Assembly (NCBI GenBank): GCA_033977485.1
Contig: CM066991.1
Location: 51,872,850 to 51,936,849 of the forward strand
Length of the DNA stretch: 64,000 nucleotides
Direction: 5' to 3'
Source of the DNA: Hydrangea macrophylla
Lineage: Eukaryota > Streptophyta > Magnoliopsida > Cornales > Hydrangeaceae
A program made the position numbers and the translations under genes. How positions within the stretch are numbered: position 1 is the first letter of the stretch; each line of letters starts with the position of its first letter. This document shows, in pieces, positions 33,785 through 46,923 of the stretch. The notes under the pieces were generated by a model, which did not search any database, was not told where the DNA came from, and saw nothing but the letters and a program-made list of their open reading frames with translations.

Positions 33785-35641
33785 CCCCTAAAGAAAGATA
33801 AATAAACCGGTAAAAATGAACATGATGATTTGACCATTATTGACCCACTAGAGGACGAAAGCACAGCCCGTTCCCCAATGGAAAACGCCTTGACTCTGGA
33901 AGCATTGTCAGCAGTTATGGGGTAGACCATGGAACCCATGAGGCAAAACTACAATGCATACCTAAGTTCTATAGGAAATTTTCAAACGCTGATTGAACAG
34001 ATGTTCGAGATGCAAAAAACCAAAATAGGTTGATAGCATCAATGGAAAAGATGAACGCAACGTTGGACGTTGGAATGATAGGCTGACTCATAGCTACTAA
34101 TGAGGCTAAAAATAAGGAGCAGGCTGCAGGATTGGGCTCTGGCGTATCTGGCATGTTTGAGAAACCAAAAGATCTACGATATGTCTGCCCAAATCTCCGA
34201 GAGCACAATGGATCAAACAGGCAGTCCGACTTACAATTAGGAGAAGCTAATGGTACGACAGTCATTGATCCCACTGGATCGACGATGCCGGTATTTGTGC
34301 AACCCAATGGCTATAACACAGAAACAATCGATCATACTAGTCCCCCTGCCAACGCTGTTGGGGGGTGAAGAACTAATGGTGTTTTTTGGACTCATCAGGC
34401 CAATAACAACCAACACCAAATGCTACTATCCATAGCACCCCTATAGCGGTAGCTCAGCCCGTTATCCCATAACCTATCAATAGAGAGGAATTGGTAGAGG
34501 CCATACACGAAGAGTATGGCCCGTTCATGAGAAGAATGGAGAGGCTGACTTACAGATGGCCATATCCTGCTAAAATTGACTAAGTCAATTTTCCCTAAGG
34601 TTACAAGGTCCCAAACTTTACCTTGCTCTATGGGGAAAGTGAGCAGTGCTCTATAGAACACATAGGCCATTTCATAGTGCAGTGCGCCCATGTGGGTAGT
34701 AGTGACCCGTTGAAGCTGAGGCTGTTCCCAAACTCTCTTATAGGGATAGCATTTCTGTGGTATGTCAACCTTCCTGCCAAGTCTGTACGAGATTGAGCAG
34801 GGATGGAGAAACTATTTCATGGCCAGTTCTATAGACTGAACTTGAAACATCTCTGGCTGATCTATCTAGGATGCTCTAACTCATAGGAGAGAAAGTGGAG
34901 ACCTGTATAGCCCGCTTTCAAAAGGCTAAGTATAGGTGCAAGACTGTCTTTCCTGAGGAGGAGTACGTTAAGATGGCTATGAGACGAATGTTCTTTGAAC
35001 TTCGCAAGAGGTTTAAAGGGACCGAATTCTGAGATCTATTCGAGCTGACCACGAGGGCCGCTCGCTCTGAGCGTATCCTCCTGGATGAGCAGGAGAAGAA
35101 TAACTCATCCAAGGGTACATACTATAAGGACCCAAATTACAAGGTTCATCTAGCAGATTGTGACCTCAAAACAGAAATAGATATGGCCGAGTTAGTTTGT
35201 AAATGGCCGATGGTATGCAATGCCTTAAATAAGCCATTGAATAATAACGCTATAGCCAAAAAGATGACATTTGAGGCAGGAAAAAACTATACTTCGGATA
35301 TCACGATGGCTGATCAGATTTTTGATGCCTTATTGGCTGAAAAAGTGATCAAGCTTAGTGATGGTCATCGGATCCCTAAGGCCGATGACATCAAAAATAA
35401 GGAATATTGTAAATGGCACAATTCTTGGAAACACTCGACTAATAATTGTGTGGTTTTTTGTGATGTGATACAGGAGATCTTAGAGAAGGGAGTTTTCAAC
35501 TTTTCAGATAAAGCCATGGGTATCAACACAAACCCATTCCCTCAAATCACCGGCACCAACATGGTGGTGCCCGATCTGACCAAGCTGATAAAGCCCATAA
35601 CTAAAGTGGACCTGTCCGAGAAAGAAAAAAGGCCAAGGTAA
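33785..35641 (+). pseudogene. Decayed Ty3/gypsy gag (Retand-like)
   Basis: Several broken frames in the order expected for gag. The last, 35183-35641, is 152 codons and ends with a zinc-finger-like YCKWHNSWKHSTNNC followed by VIQEILEKGVFNF. That Cys-Cys-His-like pattern is common in gag of Tat-lineage elements. Upstream parts (34132-35112) are shifted between frames and contain stops. No pol follows; the sequence is cut at about 35640-35740. Confidence 0.65.
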
Positions 35642-35819
35642 AGAGAGGGAAAGCAAATTGCGGTATCATCCATGGAAGGGCCAAAGGTAACAATTCATGA
35701 GCTTTAGAGAACTTACAAGGAAAGAAAACAAGCAGAACGGAAGGCCAGGCATACACCATTGCTCTGGTCCACCGCTTTTAAGGACATATTAATGAGAAAG
35801 ACATAGCTTTCTATTTCCA
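35642..35819. other. Junction segment with a short Tekay-LTR-like scrap
   Basis: Short stretch between the gag remnant and the next LTR. 35757-35790 resembles 46269-46305 of the solo LTR at 45568-47784 (ACACCATTGCTC, then CCACCGCTTTTAAG), so a scrap of that LTR family may lie here. No gene. Confidence 0.4.
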
Positions 35820-38800
35820 TGTGTAGACCACGCACGCACGGCGTTCTGTCATTCCTTGACTGTGTCCTGGAACAGATCCAAGGAGAACACTTTTGGAACT
35901 AGAACTCCTCACGCAATCCTAGAGACAAAGAGTCGTCGCCACCTAATATTTATCGGGAATTAGGAAACCAAATTTGACTCGCCCAAAATTGAATAAGGTT
36001 ACTTGCCATTAATTAACATAAACAAGGCTCGGGGGTCTTGGTACGAGAGGAGAAGGAGCCCGAGTAGGACTAAAGCACCCCCTCCTCGCCCTACCGAACG
36101 GTAGGCCTTGATTCAAATATCCTTGTTCTTAATTCATAATAGGTGTTGTTTCCTCAATCATACTAGATAATATATACATGGCAAAAGGAACATCTAATGA
36201 AAATCATTTCAAAAGATTAAATCATGTAGCAATCGGATGCACGTGCAATATAAGAGAGAGGTATACTCACAGTGGCTAGTCCCGCCTAGGACCGATGTAA
36301 ATAAAGGAAACATGCCATGATATGCAAGAAGCAACAAGAAGACTTACATTAGGTTGGCTCATGCGGAGTTGCAAAAAGCAAAAGAAAGTAAATGTGTAAT
36401 GCAATTATGCAACAATCCTAGATAAGATGTTTCTAACATATAAGCACATAAACGGAGACTATCCTAAAGGAATCATGTCGTTGAAAACAACTTAGAAAAA
36501 TTCTAAGAGAAAGGGTAGAGATAGTACATGATACATGGGCACTAAGCCACATGTAGACGAGGCAAACTCATAAATCGAAGTCCGAATCCACGGCATTCAA
36601 TTCTCTGCACTAAGACACCAAGGATTATCCAAGCTTTGCAAAAATACAAGCAAACAAATGATATGCATGAAAAAACAAGAAGAAGATGTCATCAATCAAA
36701 TTTCCAGATTCACTGACCTCTAATGAATCCTATCAAAAGTGATCCTAAACATGAGCTGGGCTAAAATCCTTTTATAGAAAGTTAGATACGTGTCTCAGGG
36801 AACTTTACCAAAAAGTAGGACCTTATTCGCATTTTTGAAGTTTGAGAAATAAGAGTTTTGGGAACAGTGGATCAGGGCTGTCCATTGTTCTTATAAAATT
36901 CATAATTAATTCTACAAAAATCATATGAAGCTCTATTTAGTGTCAAAAGAAAGCTATTTCATTTTAGTTTTTGACAAAAATAATCATATGGACATTTGAT
37001 CAATCTAAGGTCTCTGAAAAATTGTTTTAACCAGACTCTGTTATTCTGGAAATTTGGTATCATTTAACAAAGGAATGCAAGACATAATAGAAGTTCATGA
37101 ATCATGTTAATCAAGTTGATCTAAGCTTTTAATCTCTAATCCATTTATCCTAGATGATTTCTAAACCAAGTTTTATTCATCAATTGTTGTTGGGTGATCA
37201 AGGTATGACCATTTTGTATACTTAATCATGATTTGTAGTTAACCTTAGAAAATTCCAGAATAGTTGTATCAACTTCAAACGCTTACAAAATGATCTTAAC
37301 TCGATCGTATGCTCACGATTTTACATCAGCATATAGATACATGAGTTAGGAATCATCCCCAGAAAGAGAATCATCGATAACTATTGTAGTTTTTTGAAAT
37401 TCAAAATACAAAGAGATGATGTTCAAATCTCTCAACCGATTTCTCAACAATTTCTAAAAATAGCATATGGATCCTTGATTCTCAAAACAGATCGAATGAA
37501 AGCTAATTAATCAAAGTTTACCTAGAAAAAAAATCCATCAAACTATGGATTTTGATGGACTAAATCTTATGGACAAAACCAATATGTTTTGTTGAATTTT
37601 AACTAATTCATTTTAAAGTGTGAAAAAAACATCTTAAGTGTTGGTTTAAGTTTATTAGAGAGATCAAACTCATAGATCAACTTGATTATCATGATTCCCA
37701 ATCAATTTAGCCCTTGAGTTCTATGAAGAACTTTAGATCATGGATCAAATGGACTTACAAATATCCTATTGGAGATGAAATTCAATAGGAATTCTAGTAA
37801 TAGGAGTAATCAAGAGAAAGGTATGAACATAGGAATCATCCTCCTCATATATCATACTTCCTAACCATCATAGAGTTCAAAGTAGATACATATATATATA
37901 TATATACATATAATCATGTATGCATGGATCTAAACTAAATAGAAGAATGAAATCAAAATTGAAAATCAAAGTGAAAATCAATCTCTAATTATGAATTATA
38001 AACAAAATCAAGGAAGACTTGGATCTAGCTATGTGAGTGTATTAAGAACAAGAGAAGAAGATGATGAGTGCTCTAACAAAGAAAATAAAAATAAACTAGA
38101 TCCAAACCTTATAGATCTATATATAAAAGTAAGAATTAGATATGAATTGGGATGTTCACCTCTTGAAGGATTCTCAATTATATATTCAAAGTTGATTTGA
38201 AGGATCTTCTTTTTCAAGTGTTCTTCAAATTCTTTAAGCACTCATCTATGCTAGAAGTTAAGGGAAGCAATTGATGTCAAAACTCTCTTCAATTATCTTA
38301 TCTAGTTATCTTAAGATTCATTTTAGAAGAAATCAATTCATGATTCACTATTCTCTCTCTAGAAATCTCTTGAATTCAAAAGTATATTTCAAGGTGTGCT
38401 TAAGGATATTCCAAGATGATCTCATATGAGATGCAAGGCATCATATATAGAGTTTTGAAAACTTAATTGTTAAGTTTAAGGGTTAAAAGAGGAATTTTAG
38501 TGATCAGAAAAAGGGTTAAAATGGCCATTTCAGTGCCTAAACGTAGTTTCTGGGCAATTTTCTGTCAGTGGGAAAAGACAAAATGAATCAAAGATACCGA
38601 GAAAAAAGATATCTTGATAAGAATCATTTTGATGAATCCATTACAAAACACCAAACGATAACTGAAAATAGAGACAAAAATCATTATGATTTGCTTGTTC
38701 CTGAAAATATTTTATCATCTAGACGTCGTAGAAAATTGAGAAAGCCTCTAGAAGGGTATGGAACTCGAAAAGCTCAATGGAGAAAACCACTTATAGGTGG

Positions 38801-39406
38801 CGGCTTAGGGGAGACCCTCCACCCCACATATAGGACCCGCCATCTCCTTTTTCTCATCCCCTGGTTGCCTTCATACCCTGTTTCAAAAATTACATGCATT
38901 GCTTTTCTAGCTTTTCATAAAAATACTTTTTTATGTCTGAAATCATCTATTTACATACCATTGGAAAGCTGTCGAGTTGAATTTCAGTATAAAAATATTC
39001 TAGGAGGATTTGAAATGAGAATTGAAGGTCAATTGAAGTCCGAAAGTCCTCCAGAACTTTCGTCGTCTTTTTGAAATATAACGACTTCTTTTTCAAAATT
39101 GCTTTTCAATGTGCCTCAATTTTGAATTTTTCTTTCAAATTGGATCTCTGGATTTCTAGAATACTGCGGTTAGAACACTTTATGTTCATATAACCCTGAG
39201 TGAATATGAATTCTGAGAGATGATTTTGACAAAACTGGGATTTATGCATGGAAAAGGGCTTTTCTGAGATTAAAGTCACTTTCTGAAGTTTGATCTTTCG
39301 ATTATGTGAAAATCAATACCTTTCATGGGGTACTTTTCATCATTGAATCCTCCAAGACATTGTCTACCCTAAATCCTATCAATATGGTCAAAATTGGGTG
39401 TTTACA
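35820..39406 (-). mobile_element. Tat-type 3' LTR, minus orientation
   Basis: On the minus strand the LTR starts TGTAAACACCC at 39406, immediately after a purine-rich tract, and runs about 3.6 kb to a TG in the plus direction near 35820. The end region (35930-36110) resembles the other Tat LTR ends (GGTACGAGAGG, complement of the CTCGTACC block). A TATA-like CTCTATATATG (minus) lies near 38450. Frames inside it, including one of 168 codons at 38568-39074, show no domain and are judged chance. A (TA)n tract lies at 37889-37907. Confidence 0.6.
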
Positions 39407-39428
39407 GTTTGCCCCTCTTTGGCAAAGC
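39407..39428 (-). promoter_or_regulatory. Polypurine tract of the minus-strand Tat element
   Basis: On the minus strand CCAAAGAGGGGCAAAC directly precedes the LTR start TGTAAACACCC. This is the plus-strand DNA priming site of the retrotransposon and defines the 3' LTR border. Confidence 0.75.
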
Positions 39429-40926
39429 TTGTGGTGAACAACATGAACTGTAAGTGAGTACCAAAGCCAGAAGGCACCTAATAACCATACTGAGAGGTTT
39501 TAGGAAAAACAGAAGTCCGCGAAAATCCAGAAATTCAAACTATGAGAAAATCAAGAAATTACGAAAGCAAGAATGCAATGCAATGCTAGGTAGATGCTGC
39601 TAAGTCGAAGCTATTGCTGGTCGTGCTCTGCTGGAGCTGCCTACGTATCCTTTCCAGGAATTAGACCAGGGCATAGTTCAGGAATGTGAGGAGATAGAGA
39701 ACACATAAAAACAATAATATAGATGAAATGCTCATATCCTAGGATGCTGATGTAGTATGAAAATGTGAATGTGCAAGTGCTGGAGAAATCGTTCTCAAGG
39801 GTTCCCTATGTGCAAAATCTAATGCAACGTCTCACTCTCACAATCGAATATGTTTAAAGAGAAGTATATGAATATGTATCTTGGGTAATTCTCGAAGTCT
39901 TGTCAGAGTCTTCCTTCTAAGTTTGAGGCTTGTAGATGTCATTTATATCTTGGACGACTGCTGAAATAGCAGAGTACCTTGGATGAATTCTGAATCATGT
40001 CAAACAACTTCTGATAAAAAGCATCCTAACGCCTAGATGATCGCTGAAGTAGAGTCCTAACCCCTGGACGATTGTTCATGAAGAGTCCTAACCTCTGGAC
40101 AATTACTGATGAAGAGTCCTTTTATTGGGACAAACTTTTTTGTAGCTGGATGAATCATCTGAAATAGGTTCTTTCTCTGGGAACAAATCTTCTGTAATAG
40201 ACCTAGAGACAAACCTTGTGAAACAAGTCTCTTTGTTGGAGATAAATCTTCTATTTTTTCTGAAACAGGTCTTCCTTTGGGAACAAATCTTCTGTTCTTT
40301 TGAAATAGGTCCTTCCTCTGGGAAAAAATCTTCTGTAATAGGTCTGGAGACAAATCTTCTGAAATAGGTCCTTCCTCTGGGGATAAATCTTCTGATCTTC
40401 TAAAACAGGTCCTTCCTCTGGGGACAAATCTTCTATTCTGATGCACGATTTTTGAGAGATGCACAAATTCTGAGAGAAACCCTACTTCTGACCCTGATAC
40501 ACAATTTTTGGGATATGCCCTTCCTTTGGAAATAATTTTGATGCACAAATCTGAGAGATACCCTACCTCTGGAGGCATTTCTAATACATAAATTTGAGAT
40601 ATACCCTTCCTCTGGAGGTAATTTTGATACACGAATTCTGATATATATATATATATATATATACCTTTCCTCTAGGGATAATTCTGATACACAAATTTTG
40701 AGAGATACCCTATCTCTGGAGGCAACCCTGATATACGAATCTGAGATATACCCTTCCTTTGGAGGTATTTCTGATACATAAATTCTGAGAGATACCCTAC
40801 CTCTGAGGGTAATCCTGATACATAATTCTAATATATATACCCTTCCTCTGGAGATAATTCTGATACACGAATTCTGAGAGATACCCTACCTCTAGAGGTA
40901 ACCCTGATACACGAATCTGAGATATA
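39429..40926 (-). mobile_element. 3' internal region of the Tat element with a tandem repeat
   Basis: Non-coding DNA upstream (minus strand) of the polypurine tract. From about 40060 to 40920 it is a decayed tandem repeat built on CCTTCCTCTGGGGACAAATC, turning into CCTCTGGAGGTAATCCTGATAC with a (TA)n tract at 40643-40660. A 191-codon minus frame at 40057-40632 is an open reading of the repeat, not a gene. The repeat is cut at about 40926 by the viral sequence. Confidence 0.6.
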
Positions 40927-42990
40927 CATGAAGGTTTTGTTACCATTCCTGAAGAAACCTTCCAAACTACGGATAAAGGGAAAAGGATAATTAATGAAGA
41001 AGTTGATTATCCAGAAGGTTTTGTTGAAGAAATAGGAATATTCTCTGTGGAAAAGGTAATTCATCAAAAATGGTATACTCAAATCTCTATTGTCATAGGA
41101 GAAGATTTTATATTAGATACCATTGTTTTATTAGATTCTGGAGCAGACATGAACTGCATAAAAGAGGGATTAGTTCCTTTTAAATATTTCAAAAAAACTA
41201 CTCAGAATCTAAGTGCTGCAAATGGAAGTAAATTGGATATCAGATACAAGATTCCTAAGGCTTATGTTTGCAATAAAGGAATTTGTATCCCAAACACTTT
41301 CATTTTGGTTAAATCTTTAAACCAACCAGTTATACTGGGAACTCCAATTTTGTCTATTATTAAACCTTTTACTGTTACTAAAGAAGGATTATTAACAAGA
41401 CTTATGGATGAAGAAGTTTTGTTTAAATTCATTCATCAGCCTATGGAGACAGAAATTCATTCTATTAAAGAAAAAATTGTTTTTAAAGAAAAACAAATTT
41501 GTTTAATAAAAGAAGAACTAGTTCATAAAAGAATTAGTGAACAACTTTCCCAACCAAGTTTAAAACTAAAAATTGAAAAATTCCATAAAACGTTAGAGAA
41601 CAATATTTGTTCTGATCATTCTAATGCATTTTGGCATAGGAAAAAACATATTGTGTATCTACCATATGAAAAGGACTTTGATGAGAAAAAGATTTCAACA
41701 AAAGCTCGTCCTATTCAAATGAGTACAGAGTTAATGGAATTTTGTAAAAAAGAAATACAAGGTTTATTAGACAAAAACCTTATTTGTAAAAGTAAATCCC
41801 CTTGGAGTTGTTCTACTTTTTATGTTAACAAAAATGTAGAAATTGAAAGAGGTGTTCCAAGACTTGTAATAAATTACAAGCCTCTTAATACTGCTCTTAA
41901 ATGGATTAGATATCCAATACCAAATAAAAAGGATTTACTTAATAGACTTTGCCAAGCATCAATATTCTCAAAATTTGATATGAAATCAGGATATTGGCAA
42001 ATTCAGGTGACGGAGAATGATAGGTATAAAACTGCTTTTAATGTTCCATTTGGGCATTATGAGTGGAATGTTATGCTTTTCGGTCTCAAGAATGCCCCTT
42101 CAGAGTATCAAAATATTATGAATGATATTTTTAATCCTTACTCTGATTTTTGTATTGTCTATATAGATGATGTATTAATATACTCTTCATCTATAGAAAA
42201 ACATTGGAAACATTTGGATATTTTTTATAAAATTATCCAGTTAAATGGATTAGTTGTTTCAGCCAAGAAAATAAAATTATTTCAAACCAATGTGAGATTT
42301 CTTGGCCATAACATAAATAAAGGAACAATTATTCCAATTGACATGGCTATTGTCTTTGCAGAAAAATTTCCAAATGAGATTAAAGACAAAACCCAACTTC
42401 AAAGATTTCTTGGAAGTTTAAATTATATTTCTGAGTATTATAAAAATCTTTATAAAGATTCAGCAGTCTTATATGATAGGCTGAAAAAGATTCCTTCACC
42501 ATGGACTAATGTCCATACTAAAGTTGTTAGGAAAATTATGGCAAAAGTTAAAGTTTTACCATGTTTATGCCTTCCAATTCCTAGTGCTTTTAAAATTGTT
42601 GAAACAGATGCTTCAGATTTAGGATATGGTGGAATTCTGAAACAAAGAGTTAATAACTCTGAACAGCTGGTTCGCTTTACTTCAGGTTTTTGGAAACCAG
42701 CACAGAAAAACTATTCTACCATTAAAAAGGAGATTTTAGCGATAGTTTTATGTGTTACCAAATTTGAAGATGATCTTCTCAATCAAGAATTTTTTATTCG
42801 AGTAGATTGCAGAGCGGCTAAAGATGTTCTTTTAAAAGATGTTAAAAACATTACCTCAAAACAAATATTTGCTAAATGGCAAGGAATTCTTTCTGCTTTT
42901 GATTATAAAATAGAGTTTATAAAAGGAAGTTCAAATTCTCTCCCTGACTTCCTTACTCGTGAATTTCTGCAGAAAAGTCATGAGGCCTAA
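40921..42990 (+). CDS. Pararetroviral protease-RT-RNase H frame, 5' truncated
   Basis: Open from just after the TGA at 40918-40920 to TAA at 42988-42990; viral similarity begins near 40927, so it is a fragment of the ORF1 polyprotein without its own proper start. Aspartic protease: LLDSGADMNC with DSG at 41134-41142. RT: PRLVINYKPLN near 41860 and the YIDD box at 42160-42171. RNase H: KIVETDASDLGYGG near 42595, with the Glu of KKEILAIV and Asp of RVDCRAAKD. All catalytic landmarks I can check are present even though neighbouring viral frames in this copy are broken. It is clearly diverged from the copy at 58961-64000. Confidence 0.85.
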   Translation, partial: DIHEGFVTIPEETFQTTDKGKRIINEEVDYPEGFVEEIGIFSVEKVIHQKWYTQISIVIGEDFILDTIVLLDSGADMNCIKEGLVPFKYFKKTTQNLSAANGSKLDIRYKIPKAYVCNKGICIPNTFILVKSLNQPVILGTPILSIIKPFTVTKEGLLTRLMDEEVLFKFIHQPMETEIHSIKEKIVFKEKQICLIKEELVHKRISEQLSQPSLKLKIEKFHKTLENNICSDHSNAFWHRKKHIVYLPYEKDFDEKKISTKARPIQMSTELMEFCKKEIQGLLDKNLICKSKSPWSCSTFYVNKNVEIERGVPRLVINYKPLNTALKWIRYPIPNKKDLLNRLCQASIFSKFDMKSGYWQIQVTENDRYKTAFNVPFGHYEWNVMLFGLKNAPSEYQNIMNDIFNPYSDFCIVYIDDVLIYSSSIEKHWKHLDIFYKIIQLNGLVVSAKKIKLFQTNVRFLGHNINKGTIIPIDMAIVFAEKFPNEIKDKTQLQRFLGSLNYISEYYKNLYKDSAVLYDRLKKIPSPWTNVHTKVVRKIMAKVKVLPCLCLPIPSAFKIVETDASDLGYGGILKQRVNNSEQLVRFTSGFWKPAQKNYSTIKKEILAIVLCVTKFEDDLLNQEFFIRVDCRAAKDVLLKDVKNITSKQIFAKWQGILSAFDYKIEFIKGSSNSLPDFLTREFLQKSHEA

Positions 42991-44141
42991 CTTCAGAGGT
43001 TATACCCCCTGAAGGTCACAGAGATGGAAGACACCCCGAGCATCATAATTTCAGAAATAAAGGCAAAGGTAAAGTCCATAATAATACTCCAGAAAGGCTT
43101 ATAGCCTTTTCAAACCCTGCTGACAAAGTTAAACTTTGGCCTATACTTGTTTTAAACAACAATGAAGAAGCAGTTAAACTGCCAAAAGATATAGCTGCTC
43201 ATTATTTTGATATTCCTAATGAGTGGTTTTATCCTAAAATAGCCAATGGGAATTCCAGGAAATAGTACGAAAATATTCTCATTGAAACTGGTTCTGTTAA
43301 AATAGAACACAAACATACTGGTGGCAAACAGCCAGCTTTCTCCCAGATGTTTATAATAAGGATACTTTCCTCATATGATTGGGGAATTGATCTAACAAAG
43401 GAAAGAAAGATTTTAAATCCTTCCCCTGGTGATTGTAAATCTTATAATTTTTATGATTACCAAAAAGCTTGGGATAAAACTTTATTGATTCAAAATCCAT
43501 TGTTTAAACACACATGGTATTTCCAATTTAATAGGAATTTTAATTTTGATATTCCTCCTTAGTTCTTTTGTTGGATTTTTAAACATGGTCCAGAAATTGA
43601 GATCCTTTCTCATGAAGTAAACTGTTGCTTCCAATTATATAAGAAGAAAAATCTTTCAGGCAGAAGTGACCATCCATTGTTTTACTTCTTTCTTGAATTT
43701 TCAATTCCATGGATCTTAAAATGGGAATTTTCTCTTCAAAATTCTCCTTCCCATATTTGGACCCTTTGTAGAAAATACCAAGTCTGGTGGTGGGCTAAAT
43801 ATAATAATCGAGATCTCACCCTTGTCAGGATGGAAAAGATTCTTAATATTGATCTTCCTTCCCCGTCAATAGATAGTTCATGTTCATCCCCTGATATTTG
43901 AGAGATTAAATCTCAAATTAAGATGGATTTAAAATCCAGATTTCCTGAATTTAGTTCTTCAGAACTTAAAGAAAAAGTTAAAGAAGAATTATGTAAAAGA
44001 TTAAATCTTGACTCAGATAGTGATACTGAGACTGTCCCCTTATCTTATTCATCAATGCAAGATGGACAAGGAGATCCTTATGAATGTGAATATGCTCATA
44101 ATAATGATGATTATGGGTTTGAAACCCAATTCAATCACTAA
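42980..44141 (+). pseudogene. Pararetroviral second ORF, broken
   Basis: Starts with an ATG that overlaps the end of the previous frame by 11 nt, exactly as in the intact copy at 57799-58971. A one-base shift near 43008-43015 gives an immediate stop. Further stops replace conserved residues near 43264, at 43560-43562 (TAG for a Trp) and near 43899. Remaining parts (43347-43562, 43677-43901, 43923-44141) align along the intact 390-residue protein, including the Trp-rich centre and the acidic C-terminus. Confidence 0.85.
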
Positions 44142-44446
44142 GCATTCATTAAGGACAAAATACTTTTATAAAGTATTTTTGTCTTTTAAAAAAGATGATT
44201 CTCTCTTTTAATAAAGTTGGCTCTGATGACTCCACGATAAAAGCATCTTTTTGAAAAGAAGATTCCTAGACAGACTCCACTATTCTCTTTTGAAAAAGGC
44301 GAATCTTATCTTTTCATTTGACATAAAGTGAATCTTGTGACCAACAACTTCTATAAATCTGCTTTTGACTTCTTCAAGATGCCTGACGCGTGTAAAGCTT
44401 TGGATAAGAAGGAATCTTATCTCTGAAGATTTCAGCTTTTCCATTC

Positions 44447-44591
44447 TATATATAGTCTAGTCTTGTTGTAATTCAGGCATCAAGTTTTTTTTTAGCTTTC
44501 AATATTTTCTTAAGTGTGCTCCCTCTCTTGTAATATATATCTCCTTTGTAATATAAGTGTGAGTTTTGAGTGTGCTTAGAGTATGAATAAA
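44447..44591 (+). promoter_or_regulatory. Viral promoter TATA box and polyadenylation signal, copy I
   Basis: TATATATA at 44447-44454, about 300 bp after ORF2, with GATAAG/CTTATC words just upstream (44402-44421). AATAAA lies at 44586-44591, about 140 bp downstream. In plant pararetroviruses the transcript start and poly(A) signal are close together so that the RNA is terminally redundant; the spacing fits. Copies II and III have GAAGAAAGC where copy I has GAATAAAGC. Confidence 0.6.
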
Positions 44592-45146
44592 GCAAAAAGC
44601 TCCTATAACTGAAGCTTCCACTGTATCTCTGTGTCACACCCGTTTCAGAATTTGCATACTTTTAAAATAAGACAGAGTGGTAACACGTGGAAATATTAAT
44701 GTTATTAATATTGACTTGAGGTTGACTGTGAGTCAACAGTGAGGTGTCAGGGAGGACACAGAAACATGGCGCTTTATGTTGCATTGGCATGGTTAAATGA
44801 CATTTACATGATTTAAATGGTATTTGAAATATCTGGTATTTCGTGAATAGTGAATTATACCTGTGTAGTATAATTTCTGATAATCTCGATACTGTTAGAT
44901 ATCATTTTGAGAACTGTGGTGAGAACGTTTGTGACACGTTAAATGAAAAGGTAGGTTGTGTAGAGATTCCAATTAATTTAGTTTTCGGACGTAAATTTTG
45001 GATCCAAACGAGACTTAGTCAAAAACTTTTGAAATTTATAATTTTCACTCGTAAAGGCATAAAATGGACGTAGGTGAAGTTTTAGGAATTTATTAGATGA
45101 TTGAGAAACTTACGGGGAGGTAAACACGATTTCTGAGAAGATTTTT

Positions 45147-45154
45147 TATAAATA
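45147..45154 (+). promoter_or_regulatory. TATA box of the 44632-48899 LTR
   Basis: TATAAATA followed by a GA-rich leader with repeated GAGAGGAGAGAGAAAGG. No palindrome cluster was seen immediately upstream, unlike in the other LTRs. Confidence 0.65.
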
Positions 45155-46280
45155 GTGGAGGATAAGATTTCATTTCTCCAAAAGTTGGAAAATATCTAGA
45201 GAGAGGAGAGAGAAAGGAGATTAGTTCCTACGATCTTGACGACGACAAACGGCGACCGTTCGTCCGTCAGTTTTTCACCAAATTCAAGATTTGCACTCGT
45301 GGAGGTAAGACCTTTTGATACTACTTAGGCCATGTTTGGCTAATTTTTATAAAAAGCTAATTTCTAAGAATTTGGGAAAAACAGGTATAAACTTGTAGGA
45401 ATCGTCTCAAATTCGAAATCCGACGATTAATTAGCTTCCTAGTCGATCCTTCAAAGTTTGGGGGAAATCGCACGAGGTATGAAGTTCTAACTTGTGAAAT
45501 ATAGAGAAATACATGTTTTATATTTTGACGACGAAATTGAGATCCGGGCAAAATCCATGTGTTAATTTGTCACGCCCCGGAACGGCAAAAATAGAGAAAA
45601 ATAAATTTCCTTTTTGGGTCCAAAGGCAGCGACGGGTGAAGTCACATGATTGTCCACACCACACAGTACTAAGCAACAAGAAGTAATAGTGTAACAATAA
45701 TGAAGTCTAGGTTCTAATCACAAAGCAACATAAAGTCAACAGGAGTTACTAACTATTACATATCAGAGTCTCGAATCAAATATAAGGCAGCGGAAGTACA
45801 AATGCCAAGGCAACATATGCCTGACTACAAAAGTTCAAAAAAAAGATAACGACAATTAGTTACTATTCTAGTTTAGTCTTCAGTTGGCATAAGGGTAGTC
45901 CTCGGCGTAGTAGTCTTCTTCGGTCTGACCTCCGTCGGGGAAATCCTCCACAGGGACTCCGTCACTGGCATAGTAGTCTTCTTCTGCAGGCCCTTCACCT
46001 GTATAGTCATAACCAGGGTGCGCTGGAACGTAGAAATGTCCAGCGGCATAAACGCCGTCAGCTTAATGAAAGCCGAGTGAGTTAGATACTAACAGGGTAT
46101 CGACTATTGAAGTTATTACAAGTTATAAACCGTAACCAAATTAGAACTCTGTAGGGGTAACTCCTTTAATCAAACCAATTATCCGATTACTAATGTTTTA
46201 CTCAGTATAAGACGGATAATACGTCTAGATAGGGGAACAGACTCGACAGTAGTTCAACTCTATAACACACCATTGCTCAT

Positions 46281-46605
46281 CCACCGCTTTTAAGAACATA
46301 TGCATAGTTCACCGCATGTCATGGATACCACGTTAGTCCATCCCCCGCTTTTAAGAACATAAGCACAGTTCACCGCATGTCAGGGATATAACGCTTTAAA
46401 CAACAGTACATCATTCTATGCCACGACTTAGCGACGTCTACCAGTGATCACGGTCCACCGCATGTCATAGACACCTTCGTCTGTCTACCGCTTTTAAGAA
46501 CATATGATTAGATCATCTGGCTATCTTAGGGCGAATGGTCCGGTTCACCGCAAGTCATAGACACCTTCGTCTGTCTACCGCTTTTAAGAACATATGATCG
46601 ACCAA
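46281..46605. repeat. Local repeat with CCGCTTTTAAGAACATA
   Basis: Four units containing CACCGCATGTCAT and CCGCTTTTAAGAACATA words in alternation, in the 3' half (minus orientation) of the nested LTR. Function unknown; a scrap of the same motif is seen at 35770-35787. Confidence 0.75.
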
Positions 46606-46923
46606 AGCTCGCCCATGCAAGATTCCCGAATCTTAGAAAACCTACTTAAGTTCAACTCTATTACCGATACATGACAATCCCAATGTGGCCCGACTACTCT
46701 GAATGAAATGAACGTTAACTCCAAAGGATTCACAACTATTCCGTTATCTAACATTTTAAATATTATTCGATAGTCTTGTTATTACTACGATCCTATGCTG
46801 CATTAACTCATTATCAGGTCTGTATTACAGTAATAAAGCATGCTGGGAAATACTGAACAGTAAATAAACAACTAAACAGTTATTACATTATCTAAACAAG
46901 TAAAACAGTAAACTGTAACTGCC

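Noticed and set aside
38568..39074. 168-codon open frame on the plus strand
   Set aside because: It lies wholly inside the minus-strand Tat 3' LTR, has no domain, and its composition changes midway; judged chance.
40057..40632. 191-codon open frame on the minus strand
   Set aside because: It is a translation of the CCTCTGGGGACAAATC tandem repeat in the Tat element; repeated peptides without a start context or domain.
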